The notes under the pieces are model-generated. The model did no database searches. It had not been told where the DNA came from and saw nothing but the letters and a program-made list of their open reading frames with translations. A program made the translations under genes and the position numbers. DNA of 64,000 bases from Bifidobacterium pullorum subsp. gallinarum (lineage in GTDB: Bacteria; Actinomycetota; Actinomycetes; Actinomycetales; Bifidobacteriaceae), in contig NZ_JGYX01000003.1 in NCBI RefSeq assembly GCF_000741215.1, forward strand, positions 124,345 through 188,344. Direction: 5' to 3'. Positions 1 to 9,012 of the stretch are shown piece after piece; the first letter of the stretch is position 1; the number at the start of each line of letters is the position of its first letter.

Positions 1-55
1 CCTCGGAGGCGTAGAACGACTTGAGGTCGATCGCGATGCATGTGCGTTCCGCCAT
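1..55 (-). CDS. Y-family DNA polymerase (UmuC/DinB-like), 5' end only
   Basis: Only the first 18 codons lie in the window, and the gene runs leftward past base 1. They read MAERTCIAIDLKSFYASE. The IAIDLKSFYAS stretch is the hallmark N-terminus of UmuC/ImpB/MucB/DinB polymerases: it carries the first catalytic Asp and the residues that contact the incoming nucleotide. These enzymes perform error-prone translesion synthesis and are usually SOS-induced. A LexA-type palindrome lies about 80 bp upstream, which supports damage control. The subgroup (UmuC or DinB) cannot be told from this fragment. Confidence 0.72.
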   Translation of the reverse strand, partial: MAERTCIAIDLKSFYASE

Positions 56-136
56 CACGCCTCCTTCCGCCGTACCGATGCGTGTCCCGCGGCGGCGCCC
101 TACCGCCCGCCGTACCGTCCAGCATAGCAGATAATT

Positions 137-150
137 CGAACATTTGTACG
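137..150. promoter_or_regulatory. LexA-type SOS box
   Basis: CGAACATTTGTACG matches the Gram-positive/actinobacterial LexA palindrome (CGAAC, four bases, GTTCG) with one mismatch, GTACG in place of GTTCG. It lies between the minus-strand polymerase start (base 55) and plus-strand purF. The polymerase is the likely target because SOS control of Y-family polymerases is standard. Control of purF would be unexpected. Confidence 0.55.
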
Positions 151-305
151 AACGTCTGCCGACGCATCCCGACCCCATGCGAACGCGGCGTGTACGCCGG
201 GTGAACTTCCGGAACCGCGCGGGGCCCCGCAACACCCCGGTATGTAGCCCTGCGTTGGTATCGTTGTGATGTAATGCTCCACGCCTTGACAAGGAGGCAT
301 CAGGC

Positions 306-1838
306 TTGTCCGCCGAACTTGAAGACATCCACGAGGAATGCGGCATCTTCGGCGTCTGGGGGCACCCGGACGCAGCCCGACTGACGTACTTCGGCCTGCA
401 CGCGCTGCAGCACCGCGGACAGGAGGGCGCCGGCATCGTCTCGAACGACCATGGCCATCTCATCGGGCACCGCGGGCTCGGCCTGCTCACGCAGGTGTTC
501 TCCGACGAACGCGAGATCCAGCGGCTCAGGGGCGACCGCGCGATCGGCCACGTGCGCTACGCCACCGCCGGCTCCGGTTCCACCGACAACATCCAGCCGT
601 TCATCTTCCGCTTCTCGGATGGCGACATGGCGCTGGCCCACAACGGCAACCTGACCAACTGCCCCACGCTGCGGCGCGAACTCGAATCCCAGGGCGCGAT
701 CTTCCGCTCGAACTCGGATACCGAGGTGCTCATGCACCTGATCCGCCGCTCCGAGCAGCCCACGTTCGTGGACAAGCTCAAGGAGGCGCTCAACACCGTC
801 CACGGCGGGTTCGCCTACCTGCTGATGACCGAGAACGCCATGATCGGCGCCCTCGACCCGAACGGGTTCCGACCGCTCTCCCTGGGCCGGATGACCAACG
901 GCGCCTATGTGCTCGCCTCCGAGACCTGCGCGCTGGACATCGTCGGCGCCGAGCTCGTGCGTGACATCCGTCCCGGCGAGATCGTGGTGGTGGACGACGA
1001 CGGCTACCGCATCGACACCTACACCGACCAGACCCAGCTGGCGATCTGCTCGATGGAGTTCATCTACTTCGCACGCCCCGATTCCAACATCTACGGCGTG
1101 AACGTGCATTCGGCCCGCAAGCGCATGGGCGCCCGGCTGGCGCAGGAGTCGCCGGTGGACGCCGACATGGTCATCGCCGTGCCGAACTCCTCCCTGTCCG
1201 CCGCCTCCGGCTATTCCGAGGCCGCCCATCTGCCGAACGAGATGGGCCTGATCAAGAACCAGTACGTGGCACGCACCTTCATCCAGCCCACGCAGGAGCT
1301 GCGCGAGCAGGGCGTGCGCATGAAGCTCGCCGCCGTGCGCGGCGTGGTCAGCGGCAAGCGCGTGGTCGTCGTCGACGATTCGATTGTGCGCGGCACCACC
1401 TCCAAGCGTCTGGTCCAGCTGCTGCGCGAGGCCGGCGCCTCCGAGGTGCATATGCGCATCTCCTCGCCGCCGCTGAAGTACCCCTGCTTCTACGGCATCG
1501 ACATCTCCACCACCAAGGAGCTGATCGCCGCCAAGAAGTCGGTGGAGGAGATCCGTGAGTTCATCGGCGCCGATACGTTGGCGTTCCTCAGCCTCGACGG
1601 CCTGATCGAGTCGATCGGACTGAACGCCGACGCCCCGTACGGCGGCCTGTGCGTGGCCTATTTCAACGGCGACTACCCGACCGCGCTGGATGACTACGAG
1701 CAGGAGTTCCTGGCGTCCCTGACCCCGGAGGACCGTGTGCGCCTCCCGAAGTTCGCACTGGACAAGAGCGACTACCAGGGCAACGAGTTCTCCTGCCAGA
1801 AGGGGCTCAAGCCCGGCGAGTGGCCGCCCAAGCAGTAA
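306..1838 (+). CDS. purF: Amidophosphoribosyltransferase
   Basis: PurF catalyses the first committed step of purine synthesis, PRPP plus glutamine to phosphoribosylamine. The 510-aa protein starts at a TTG eight bases after AAGGAGG. Residues 1-11 form a short propeptide before Cys12 of CGIFGVWG, the N-terminal nucleophile of the glutaminase domain; self-cleavage to expose Cys12 is inferred from the Bacillus-type enzyme. The phosphoribosyltransferase half holds the PRPP loop [13 protein letters not shown] near residue 355. Cysteines occur in [18 protein letters not shown] and [12 protein letters not shown]. The last motif has Tyr where the Bacillus enzyme has a second Cys, so an intact 4Fe-4S cluster is doubtful. 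purM and purD follow on the same strand. Confidence 0.96.
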   Translation: MSAELEDIHEECGIFGVWGHPDAARLTYFGLHALQHRGQEGAGIVSNDHGHLIGHRGLGLLTQVFSDEREIQRLRGDRAIGHVRYATAGSGSTDNIQPFIFRFSDGDMALAHNGNLTNCPTLRRELESQGAIFRSNSDTEVLMHLIRRSEQPTFVDKLKEALNTVHGGFAYLLMTENAMIGALDPNGFRPLSLGRMTNGAYVLASETCALDIVGAELVRDIRPGEIVVVDDDGYRIDTYTDQTQLAICSMEFIYFARPDSNIYGVNVHSARKRMGARLAQESPVDADMVIAVPNSSLSAASGYSEAAHLPNEMGLIKNQYVARTFIQPTQELREQGVRMKLAAVRGVVSGKRVVVVDDSIVRGTTSKRLVQLLREAGASEVHMRISSPPLKYPCFYGIDISTTKELIAAKKSVEEIREFIGADTLAFLSLDGLIESIGLNADAPYGGLCVAYFNGDYPTALDDYEQEFLASLTPEDRVRLPKFALDKSDYQGNEFSCQKGLKPGEWPPKQ

Positions 1839-1927
1839 TCCGCGGCACACCCCGTCATCATCATCCCATCGTCTATCCGCAACCCAACCAACCATCGCAG
1901 CGGCAGCTGCACCAAGAAAGGGAGATC

Positions 1928-2962
1928 ATGCCCAAAGCGTATGAGAACGCTGGAGTCAGCGTCGAAGCCGGCTATGAGGTCGTCAAGCGCATCAAATCCC
2001 ATGTGGCACGTACCGAACGCCCCGGCGTGGTCGGCGGCATCGGCGGCTTCGGCGGCCTGTTCGACCTCGCCTCGCTCGGATACCGCGAACCGGTGCTGAT
2101 CTCCGGCACCGACGGCGTGGGCACCAAGCTCGTCGTGGCCAAGATGGCCGGCAGGCATGACACCATCGGCATCGACTGTGTGGCCATGTGCGTCAACGAC
2201 ATCGCCGCCCAGGGTGCCGAACCGCTGTTCTTTCTGGACTACATCGCCTGCGGCAAGAACGACCCGGCCCTGCTGGAGCAGGTCGTCTCCGGCGTGGCCG
2301 ACGGCTGTGTGCAGGCCGGTGCCGGTCTGATCGGCGGCGAGACCGCCGAGATGCCGGGCATGTATGCCGAGGACGAGTACGATCTGGCCGGCTTCGCCGT
2401 CGGTGTGGCCGAACGTTCCGCCATCGTGGACGGCTCCGGCATCGCCGAGGGCGACGTGCTGATCGGCCTGCCCTCCTCCGGCGTGCATTCCAACGGCTTC
2501 TCGCTGGTGCGCAAGGCCCTGTTCGAGCAGGCCGGCTACACGGTGGACACCACGCTGGACGAGCTGGACGGCAGGACGCTCGGCGAGGTGCTGCTGGAAC
2601 CCACCCGCATCTACGTCAAGGCGTTGAAGCCGCTGTTCCAGGCCGGTGTGGTCAAGGGCGTGGCGCATATCACCGGCGGCGGGTTCATTGAGAACATCCC
2701 GCGCATGATCCCCGACGGTCTGGCCACCCGCATCGAGCTGGGCTCCTGGCCCGTGCCACCGATCTTCGATGTGATCGAGCGTGCGGGGAACGTGGAGCAC
2801 ACGGAGATGTTCAATATCTTCAACATGGGCGCGGGCATGGTGCTGGCCGTGGCGGCCGATCGCGCCGACGAGGCGATGGCGCTGCTCTCCGGCAACGATG
2901 AGCCCGCCTACCGCATCGGCGCCGTGGTGCGCAAAACCGTGGACGACGTGGAACTGGCCTAG
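1928..2962 (+). CDS. purM: Phosphoribosylformylglycinamidine cyclo-ligase (AIR synthetase)
   Basis: PurM closes the imidazole ring of FGAM to give AIR, using ATP. The protein is 344 aa, normal for the family. The reading frame is open further upstream, but the ATG at 1928 is preceded by GAAAGGGAG, and the protein then begins [17 protein letters not shown] like other PurM proteins. Typical motifs are [13 protein letters not shown] near residue 58, [18 protein letters not shown] near 85 and [11 protein letters not shown] near 135. It lies 89 bp after purF and 21 bp before purD, which suggests one purine operon, although purM comes before purD. Confidence 0.96.
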   Translation: MPKAYENAGVSVEAGYEVVKRIKSHVARTERPGVVGGIGGFGGLFDLASLGYREPVLISGTDGVGTKLVVAKMAGRHDTIGIDCVAMCVNDIAAQGAEPLFFLDYIACGKNDPALLEQVVSGVADGCVQAGAGLIGGETAEMPGMYAEDEYDLAGFAVGVAERSAIVDGSGIAEGDVLIGLPSSGVHSNGFSLVRKALFEQAGYTVDTTLDELDGRTLGEVLLEPTRIYVKALKPLFQAGVVKGVAHITGGGFIENIPRMIPDGLATRIELGSWPVPPIFDVIERAGNVEHTEMFNIFNMGAGMVLAVAADRADEAMALLSGNDEPAYRIGAVVRKTVDDVELA

Positions 2963-2983
2963 GTTTTTTGAGGAGGTATGACT

Positions 2984-4249
2984 ATGAAGGTTCTGGTTAT
3001 CGGTTCGGGCGCCCGTGAACATGCCATCGCCCACGCGCTGCTGCGTGGCGGCAGCGTCGACGAGGTGACCGTGGCCCCCGGCAATCCGGGCATGGAGCTC
3101 GACGGCATCCGCACCCAGCGGATCAACCCGTCGAACCACGCGGCGATGATCGACTTCGTCAAGGACAACGAATACGACTGGGTGTTCGTCGGTCCCGAGG
3201 TGCCGCTGATCGAGGGCATCGTCGACGATTTCGAGCAGGCCGGCATCAAGGCGTTCGGCCCGACCAAGGCCGCCGCGCAGATCGAGGGCTCCAAGGACTT
3301 CGCCAAGCGTCTGATGGCCCGGCACAACATCCCCACCGCCCAGTACCGCACCTTCGACGAGCTCGAGCCGGCCGAGGACTATGTGCGCGAGCACGGCGCC
3401 CCTATCGTGATCAAGGCGGACGGCCTGGCCGCCGGCAAGGGCGTGACCGTGGCGATGGACGAGGATACCGCGCTGCACGCGCTGGAGGACATCTTCGTCG
3501 ACCACCGTTTCGGTTCGGCCGGCGCCAAGGTGGTGATCGAGGACTTCCTGGAGGGTCAGGAATTCTCGCTGATGAGCTTCGTGCACGGCACCGATTTCTG
3601 GCCGATGCCGATCTCGCAGGACCACAAGCGCGCCTATGACAATGACGAGGGTCCGAACACCGGTGGCATGGGTGCCTACAGCCCTGTGCCGCAGATCGGG
3701 CAGGACGTGGTCGATGCCGCCATCGAGACGATCGTGCGCCCGACCGTGGAGGCCATGGCCGCCGAAGGCACGCCGTTCACCGGCATCCTGTACGCCGGCC
3801 TGATCGCCACCGCCGATGGCCCGAAGGTCATCGAGTTCAACGCCCGTTTCGGCGACCCGGAGACCGAGGTCGTGCTGCCGAAGCTGACCAGCGACCTGGG
3901 CGCCGGCATCGACGCGATCCTCAACGGCGGCGTTCCGGAGTTCGCCTGGGATGAGGAGCACGCCACCCTGGGCGTCGTGCTCGCCGCCGACGGCTACCCG
4001 AACAACGTGATCAAGGGTGCGGCGATTCCTGAGATTCCGGTGGACGAGTCCAGCCACGTGTACTACGCCGGAGTGGCCTCCGCCGAGCATGGCGGGCTGA
4101 TGGCCTCCTCCGGCCGCGTGCTGCTCGTCGAGACCACCGCCGACGACATCAAGGCCGCGCAGGACAAGGTGTATGCCATCATCGACAAGCTCGACACCTC
4201 GGGCATGTTCTACCGTCACGACATCGGCGCCAAGGCGCTGAACGCCTGA
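2984..4249 (+). CDS. purD: Phosphoribosylamine-glycine ligase (GARS)
   Basis: PurD ligates glycine to phosphoribosylamine, the step after PurF. The 421-aa ATP-grasp protein begins MKVLVIGSGAREHAI. An in-frame ATG six bases upstream sits almost on top of the AGGAGG at 2971, so the second ATG, seven bases after it, is chosen. ATP-grasp features include IVIKADGLAAGKGV near residue 138, NTGGMGAYSP near 225 and IEFNARFGDPE near 283. A strong hairpin follows the stop codon, closing the purF-purM-purD unit. Confidence 0.96.
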   Translation: MKVLVIGSGAREHAIAHALLRGGSVDEVTVAPGNPGMELDGIRTQRINPSNHAAMIDFVKDNEYDWVFVGPEVPLIEGIVDDFEQAGIKAFGPTKAAAQIEGSKDFAKRLMARHNIPTAQYRTFDELEPAEDYVREHGAPIVIKADGLAAGKGVTVAMDEDTALHALEDIFVDHRFGSAGAKVVIEDFLEGQEFSLMSFVHGTDFWPMPISQDHKRAYDNDEGPNTGGMGAYSPVPQIGQDVVDAAIETIVRPTVEAMAAEGTPFTGILYAGLIATADGPKVIEFNARFGDPETEVVLPKLTSDLGAGIDAILNGGVPEFAWDEEHATLGVVLAADGYPNNVIKGAAIPEIPVDESSHVYYAGVASAEHGGLMASSGRVLLVETTADDIKAAQDKVYAIIDKLDTSGMFYRHDIGAKALNA

Positions 4250-4272
4250 GCCGCGGTACCGTCCTAACGCCA

Positions 4273-4320
4273 CGGACCCCTGGCGGGCATCCCGAGACCG
4301 GGTTGCCCGCCAGGGGTCCG
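4273..4320. terminator. Bidirectional hairpin terminator between purD and ALDH
   Basis: CGGACCCCTGGCGGGCA at 4273-4289 pairs perfectly with the segment ending at 4320, giving a 17-bp GC-rich stem; a short inner CCCG/CGGG stem fills the loop. It lies between two convergent genes and probably ends both transcripts. No T-tract is obvious, as is common in high-GC actinobacteria. Confidence 0.75.
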
Positions 4321-4346
4321 ACCGTATGGCGGCTGCCGTAGCCTCG

Positions 4347-5747
4347 CTACACCAGTTTGCCGATGATCGCGATCAGCTTCTGACGCAGATCGTTGAACGG
4401 CGGGTAGATGAACTGGAGCGTATCCGGGAACAGCGGCTTGGAGATCACGGTCTTCTTGTGGCTGAAGACGCGGAAACCCTCCTTGCCGTGGTAGGCGCCC
4501 ATGCCCGATTCGCCGGTGCCGCCGAACGGCAGTCGGCTGGAAATCAGATGCCCCAGCGGCAGCGAGTAGCCGATCGCGCCGGCGTTCACGTCACGCTCGA
4601 ACACGCCGCGCGTCTTCGGATTGCGCGAGAACACGTAGGCGGCCAACGGACGGCTGCGCGCGTTGATGAACTCGATCGCCTCGCGGGCGTCCTGCACTAC
4701 GATGACCGGCAGGATGGGGCCGAAGATCTCCTCCCCCATCACCGGGGCGTCCGGCGAGGTGCCGAACAGCACGGTCGGCGCGATGTACCGGTCGACACGG
4801 TCGGTCTGCCCGCCGCAGACAATCTGGCCGGCGGGGTCGTCCGCGTCGCCCTCCTGCGGCAGCAGCCGGGACAGCCGGTCGAAATGACGCTCGTTGATGA
4901 TGCGGGCGAAGCTGTGCGAGGCCTGCGGATCCTCGCCGTAGAACTCGGTGACGGCCAACGCGATGCGTTCGGCCAGCACCTGGGCCACGTCCGGCGTGGC
5001 CAGCACATAGTCCGGTGCCACACAGGTCTGGCCGGCGTTGGTGAATTTACCCCACGCGATGCGCCGGGCCGTGGCGGCCAGCGGCACGGTGCCGTCGACG
5101 AAGCAGGGCGATTTGCCGCCCAGTTCCAACGTGACCGGGGTCAGATTCTCGGAGGCGGCCTTCATGACGATGCGGCCGACGCGCCCGCCGCCGGTGTAGA
5201 AGATATGGTCGAACGGCTCGGCCAGCAGATCCGTGGTCTCCTCCGGGCCGCCCTCCACGACGGCGATGGCGCTGGTGTCCATGTACCGTTCGATGAGTTC
5301 GGCGGTCAGATGGGAGATATGCGGCGAGAGCTCCGACGGTTTCAGGCAGACCGCGTTGCCGGCGGCGATGGCGTCGACCATCGGTTCCAACGACAGCAGC
5401 ACCGGATAGTTCCACGGCGAGATGATCAGGACCACGCCCTTGGGCTCGTTGATGGTCCAGCCGACGGCGGGCTGCAGCAGCCAATGCATCGGCTTGGGGT
5501 GGCGCGCCGACCACCAGCGCATGCGACGACGGACGAAGTTCGCCTCGCTCAGCACCAGGTCGATCTCCATCAACAGCGTCTCCGAGGCCGGCTTGCCCAG
5601 GTCCGCGGCGACCGCGTCGATGATGGCCTGCTTGTTCTCGGTGATCATGCGGCACAGCGCGTTGAGCTGACCGCGGCGCCACGCCAGCGGCTTGGTGACG
5701 CCGGTGGTGTAGGCGTCGCGCAGCCGGTTGAATACTTCATGGGTCAT
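4347..5747 (-). CDS. NAD(P)-dependent aldehyde dehydrogenase, ALDH3-like
   Basis: The 466-aa protein is predicted to oxidise an aldehyde to its carboxylate. It has VTLELGGKSPCF with the general-base Glu and NAGQTCVAPDYVL with the catalytic Cys near residue 242. The short N-terminus, the overall length and the C-terminal SRLPFGGTGESGMGAYHGKEGF block fit class 3 (fatty or coniferyl aldehyde) dehydrogenases better than class 1/2. The C-terminus is hydrophobic (LIAIIGKLV). The start follows an AAGGAGT site. The SDR gene lies just upstream on the same strand with a 16-bp gap, so the pair may convert an alcohol to an aldehyde and then to an acid. The substrate is unknown. Confidence 0.88.
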   Translation of the reverse strand: MTHEVFNRLRDAYTTGVTKPLAWRRGQLNALCRMITENKQAIIDAVAADLGKPASETLLMEIDLVLSEANFVRRRMRWWSARHPKPMHWLLQPAVGWTINEPKGVVLIISPWNYPVLLSLEPMVDAIAAGNAVCLKPSELSPHISHLTAELIERYMDTSAIAVVEGGPEETTDLLAEPFDHIFYTGGGRVGRIVMKAASENLTPVTLELGGKSPCFVDGTVPLAATARRIAWGKFTNAGQTCVAPDYVLATPDVAQVLAERIALAVTEFYGEDPQASHSFARIINERHFDRLSRLLPQEGDADDPAGQIVCGGQTDRVDRYIAPTVLFGTSPDAPVMGEEIFGPILPVIVVQDAREAIEFINARSRPLAAYVFSRNPKTRGVFERDVNAGAIGYSLPLGHLISSRLPFGGTGESGMGAYHGKEGFRVFSHKKTVISKPLFPDTLQFIYPPFNDLRQKLIAIIGKLV

Positions 5748-5763
5748 GTCGAACGACTCCTTG

Positions 5764-6600
5764 TCACTTGCGGCCGGTGAAATGGTCCATGCCCTCGTTC
5801 AGACCGAAGATGCCGTAGATCGGGTCGGCGATCTTGGGCGGCAGCGCGGCCACGAATCCGGCCACGGCGGCGAACGGCGGCATGATCAGGCGTTCACGCC
5901 CTTTGGCCACGGCCTCCACGATCCTGTCCGCCACGGCCTGCTCCTTGAGGATCGGCAACAGCAGCGGGAACTTAGTGGTCACGCCCTCGAACATGCCGGT
6001 GTCGATGTAGTACGGGCAGACGGTGAGCGTACGGATGTGCGAGCCGGCCTTCTTCAGCTCGCTGCGCAGCGAGCTGGTGAAGCCGACGGCCGCGAACTTG
6101 CTGGCCGCGTAATCGGTCTGACGGGCCACGGCCACGATGCCGGCCGCCGAGGCCACGGTGACGATCGCCGCGCGCTGCTGTTTCTTGAGCGCCGGCATGA
6201 ACGCCTTGGTGGTCCAGAACAGGCTCAGCACGTTCACGGCGAAGGTGCGGCGGATCTGCTGCTCGGTCAGGTCCTCGAACGGCGCACCGGAGACCACGCC
6301 GGCGTTGTTGATCAGTACGTTGACGCGGCCCAGCGCATCGATCGTGTCGGCGGCGGCCTGCTGCACGGCCGCGTTGTCGGTCACGTCCACGGTGAAGGCG
6401 ATGGCCTTCGGGTCGGCCGGATCGGCACCCACCTGCGCGTTGGCCATGTCGGCCGTGGTCCGGGCGGCCTCGCCGTTGATGTCCCAGATCGCCACGCGCC
6501 CGCCTTCCTCGACGATACGTAGCGCCATCAGCCGTCCGATGCCCGAGCCCGCGCCGGTGATCACCACGCAGGCGCCCGCATAATACTGGTTCGCTTTCAT
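5764..6600 (-). CDS. Short-chain dehydrogenase/reductase (classical SDR)
   Basis: The 278-aa protein has the glycine-rich cofactor motif VVITGAGSGIGR at residues 11-22. An Asp (WDIN) at the end of the second strand favours NAD(H). NNAGV and the active site Y-AASK (near residue 157), with the preceding Ser, are intact. The C-terminal third, rich in Pro and hydrophobic residues, resembles SDR16C/17-beta-HSD11-like enzymes that act on lipophilic alcohols. It precedes the ALDH gene on the same strand by 16 bp, so both are probably transcribed together. Substrate assignment is inference only. Confidence 0.87.
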   Translation of the reverse strand: MKANQYYAGACVVITGAGSGIGRLMALRIVEEGGRVAIWDINGEAARTTADMANAQVGADPADPKAIAFTVDVTDNAAVQQAAADTIDALGRVNVLINNAGVVSGAPFEDLTEQQIRRTFAVNVLSLFWTTKAFMPALKKQQRAAIVTVASAAGIVAVARQTDYAASKFAAVGFTSSLRSELKKAGSHIRTLTVCPYYIDTGMFEGVTTKFPLLLPILKEQAVADRIVEAVAKGRERLIMPPFAAVAGFVAALPPKIADPIYGIFGLNEGMDHFTGRK

Positions 6601-6636
6601 GACCGCTCCTCCTTTGCAACAGTGCCGAAACTATGC

Positions 6637-6669
6637 ATGATGCCGACCGGAACGGCCGGTCGGCATCAT
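6637..6669. terminator. Hairpin terminator after the LtaS-like gene
   Basis: A 14-bp perfect inverted repeat (ATGATGCCGACCGG, five-base loop, and its complement) lies between the end of the minus-strand LtaS-like gene and the start of the minus-strand SDR gene. It should end the upstream transcript and separate the two units. Confidence 0.65.
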
Positions 6670-6710
6670 CCTTACTATGTATCGTAACGCGTCACGTCAC
6701 GAGGCAACGC

Positions 6711-8789
6711 CTAACGCTCGGGCGCGTCCATGAATCCGAGGTCCTTCAGGTAGCCGTCACCGGCGGTGACGTCGTACTGGATGAGCTTGTAGTCCTCAAG
6801 CAGCTGCCGGGTGGCGGCGTCCATCTCCGATTCGACCATCGGGTTGCCGTCGGCGTCCAGGTAGATCGGCTGGCCCTCCGGGATGCGGGACCAGCCCTGG
6901 ATGTTGTTCACCACCGGCGGCTCCATGGCGCTGACATGCTCGTGCATCTGCGTCAGGAACGCCAGGAACGGCGAGACCTTGGCGTTCATGTGCTCGGCGG
7001 CCTGCGCGATGAAGTAGTTCGGCGAGGTGTAGTCGCTGTTCTCGTTCTTCGTGCCCTGGCTGCTTGATGCCTTGTTGGACCAGATGAAGTAGTCGGTCAG
7101 GTGCAGGGCCAACGAGTTGTTCTGGTCCTCGCCGGCGGTCGAATAGATGCCGGGCAGGTGGTCGCCGTAGAACACCACGGTGATCGGCTTGTCGATGGCA
7201 TCGAGTTCGTCGAGGAATTCCGCCGTGGCCTTGTCGGAGAGCGAGACGCCCTTGGCGTAGGTCTCGATCTCCCGGGTCTCGTCCTCGCCCAGCGGTTCGG
7301 CGCCGTCCGTGTTGGTCACCGTGAACTCGTTGTCGGAGTACCAGTCGTTGTACGGCATGTGGTTCTGCATCGTGATGACGGAGATGAACTGGTTCGCGTC
7401 GGTCGATCCGACCTCGTCCAGCACGCTCCGGTAGGTCGCCGCGTCGGACACGTACGGCGACTTGTCGATCGTATCCCGGTGCGCGATGACGTCGTCGCCC
7501 TCCAGCGTGTAGAAATGCGAGAACCCGAACTTGCGGTAGTTGGTGGCACGGGAGTACATCGACGGCTCGTACGGGTGGAATCCCAGTGAGTTCTCGGCGT
7601 CGCCCCACATCTGGTTGACGCTGGGGGTCCACCGCTGGCTGGGCACCAGCTGCTGGTACGGGCTGGTCAGCGACGAGTTGAAGTTCGCCATGCTCATGCC
7701 GGTCAGGCTCATGTACTCCAGGTTGGCGGTACCTCCTCCGTAACCGGAGGAGAGCATCAAGCCGCCGGTGGTCTGCTCGCGGATCGCGTCGACCTCGGGG
7801 GTCGCCTCCTGGTTCAGCTCGATGCCGGGCACGCGGGAGGGGTCGGAGAACGATTCGTTGAGCACGAAGATCACGGTGCTCTCGTCCAGGTATTCGGAAC
7901 GGGTCTCGTTCATCGCGTCCGCCGCATCGGCATACCGGGCGGCAACCTCGCGCATCGTCTCCTCGCTGTAGCCCTCCGGCTCATCCATGACCTTCGGGTT
8001 GAGCTGGCGGACGAATGCGACGACCGGACCGTTGCGCTGCGCGTCATAGACGGAATCCCACATCGAGGGGATGTCGCCCAGCGCCGAGGAGAATACGTTC
8101 GCCCAGGAGCCGACGGTGCCCACATGCATGGTGTACACGCCGAGGAACAGGGCCGGGCACAGGATCAGCAGCAGCCGGACCGCCGCAGCCATGCCCGGGT
8201 TGGCGGTGCGGATCATGCGCCCATGCCTGGCGTCGATGCGGTTGAGGCCCACGCACAGCGCCACGATCGCCGCGAACACCGCCACGGCGCCGAGCACCAC
8301 CCATTGCCATCCGGCCGGCACGAAACTCATCAGGTTACCGGTGTTCGACCCCAGGAAGCCCAGGTCCGACGGCAGGATCGCCTCATACCGGATGCCGATC
8401 TTGAAATGCTCGATGACCGCGATGACGATCGCCACCGCCAACAGCACCGGCGTGGCGATCCAGAAGCGGTTGATCAGCATCAGCAGCACCATGTAGATGA
8501 CGCCGACCAGGATCATGTTGAGCACCAGTACGAAGTTGGCCTTGGTGAACATCTTCACGATCAGGTCGCCCAGCCCCACCAGCGGGCTGGAAAGCTCCAC
8601 GCGCGTGCTGGACATCGTCACGCCCCACTGCAGGATGGCGACCGCCGCGAAGTCGAACACCAGGAACAGCACCGCGTACAGCCACCCGGGGAATGGCTTG
8701 TGCCGACGTTTCGTCCGCGGCTGCGCGCGTTTGATATCCAGTTCCTCGATGTCGGCCATGCCTGTAGATTCGCTCATATCCTGCACCAT
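6711..8789 (-). CDS. LTA synthase family membrane sulfatase/phosphoglycerol transferase
   Basis: About 692 aa. An N-terminal cytoplasmic tail rich in Arg and Lys is followed by roughly five membrane segments (for example LYAVLFLVFDFAAVAIL), then an extracytoplasmic sulfatase-fold domain. STVIFVLNESFSDP carries the metal-binding Glu, SSGYGGGTANLEYMSLTG the expected Thr nucleophile, and VVFYGDHLPG the C-terminal metal site. Such enzymes transfer phosphoglycerol to polymers or glycolipids outside the membrane; a bifidobacterial role in lipoteichoic acid or polysaccharide decoration is plausible. The frame is open to a TTG at 8891 without a ribosome site. ATG 8789 follows AAGGAGC at a long spacing of 14; ATG 8777 is an alternative. 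Confidence 0.85.
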   Translation of the reverse strand: MVQDMSESTGMADIEELDIKRAQPRTKRRHKPFPGWLYAVLFLVFDFAAVAILQWGVTMSSTRVELSSPLVGLGDLIVKMFTKANFVLVLNMILVGVIYMVLLMLINRFWIATPVLLAVAIVIAVIEHFKIGIRYEAILPSDLGFLGSNTGNLMSFVPAGWQWVVLGAVAVFAAIVALCVGLNRIDARHGRMIRTANPGMAAAVRLLLILCPALFLGVYTMHVGTVGSWANVFSSALGDIPSMWDSVYDAQRNGPVVAFVRQLNPKVMDEPEGYSEETMREVAARYADAADAMNETRSEYLDESTVIFVLNESFSDPSRVPGIELNQEATPEVDAIREQTTGGLMLSSGYGGGTANLEYMSLTGMSMANFNSSLTSPYQQLVPSQRWTPSVNQMWGDAENSLGFHPYEPSMYSRATNYRKFGFSHFYTLEGDDVIAHRDTIDKSPYVSDAATYRSVLDEVGSTDANQFISVITMQNHMPYNDWYSDNEFTVTNTDGAEPLGEDETREIETYAKGVSLSDKATAEFLDELDAIDKPITVVFYGDHLPGIYSTAGEDQNNSLALHLTDYFIWSNKASSSQGTKNENSDYTSPNYFIAQAAEHMNAKVSPFLAFLTQMHEHVSAMEPPVVNNIQGWSRIPEGQPIYLDADGNPMVESEMDAATRQLLEDYKLIQYDVTAGDGYLKDLGFMDAPER

Positions 8790-8957
8790 GGGGTCCGTGC
8801 CCGCTCCTTCCTTGACGCATACAGCCACCATTGTGGGCACGGCACGCGTGTCCTCCAAGTGAACGGACGGTTTCTTTACGATTGTTTCCAAACCATACGA
8901 TAGTAGACGCCGCCACGGTCATCGCACCGGGTTCACCCTGAAGATTCCCTGATTCTT

Positions 8958-8973
8958 CCCCGACCGTTCGGGG
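8958..8973. terminator. Small hairpin after zinc-binding lipoprotein gene
   Basis: CCCCGA, loop CCGT, TCGGGG forms a 6-bp GC stem about 40 bp after the stop of the minus-strand zinc-binding protein. There is no T-run, so termination is only suggested. Confidence 0.35.
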
Positions 8974-9012
8974 GGCTTGGCCTGCAACCGCCCCGCTCCG
9001 GGTTCCGCCGTG

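Noticed and set aside
56-305. Purine-type or PRPP riboswitch before purF
   Set aside because: No recognisable aptamer core; the leader contains only the SOS-like box and GC-rich sequence.
1772-4273. 833-aa minus-strand open frame across purM-purD
   Set aside because: It is antisense to three well conserved purine genes; long shadow frames are expected at this GC content.
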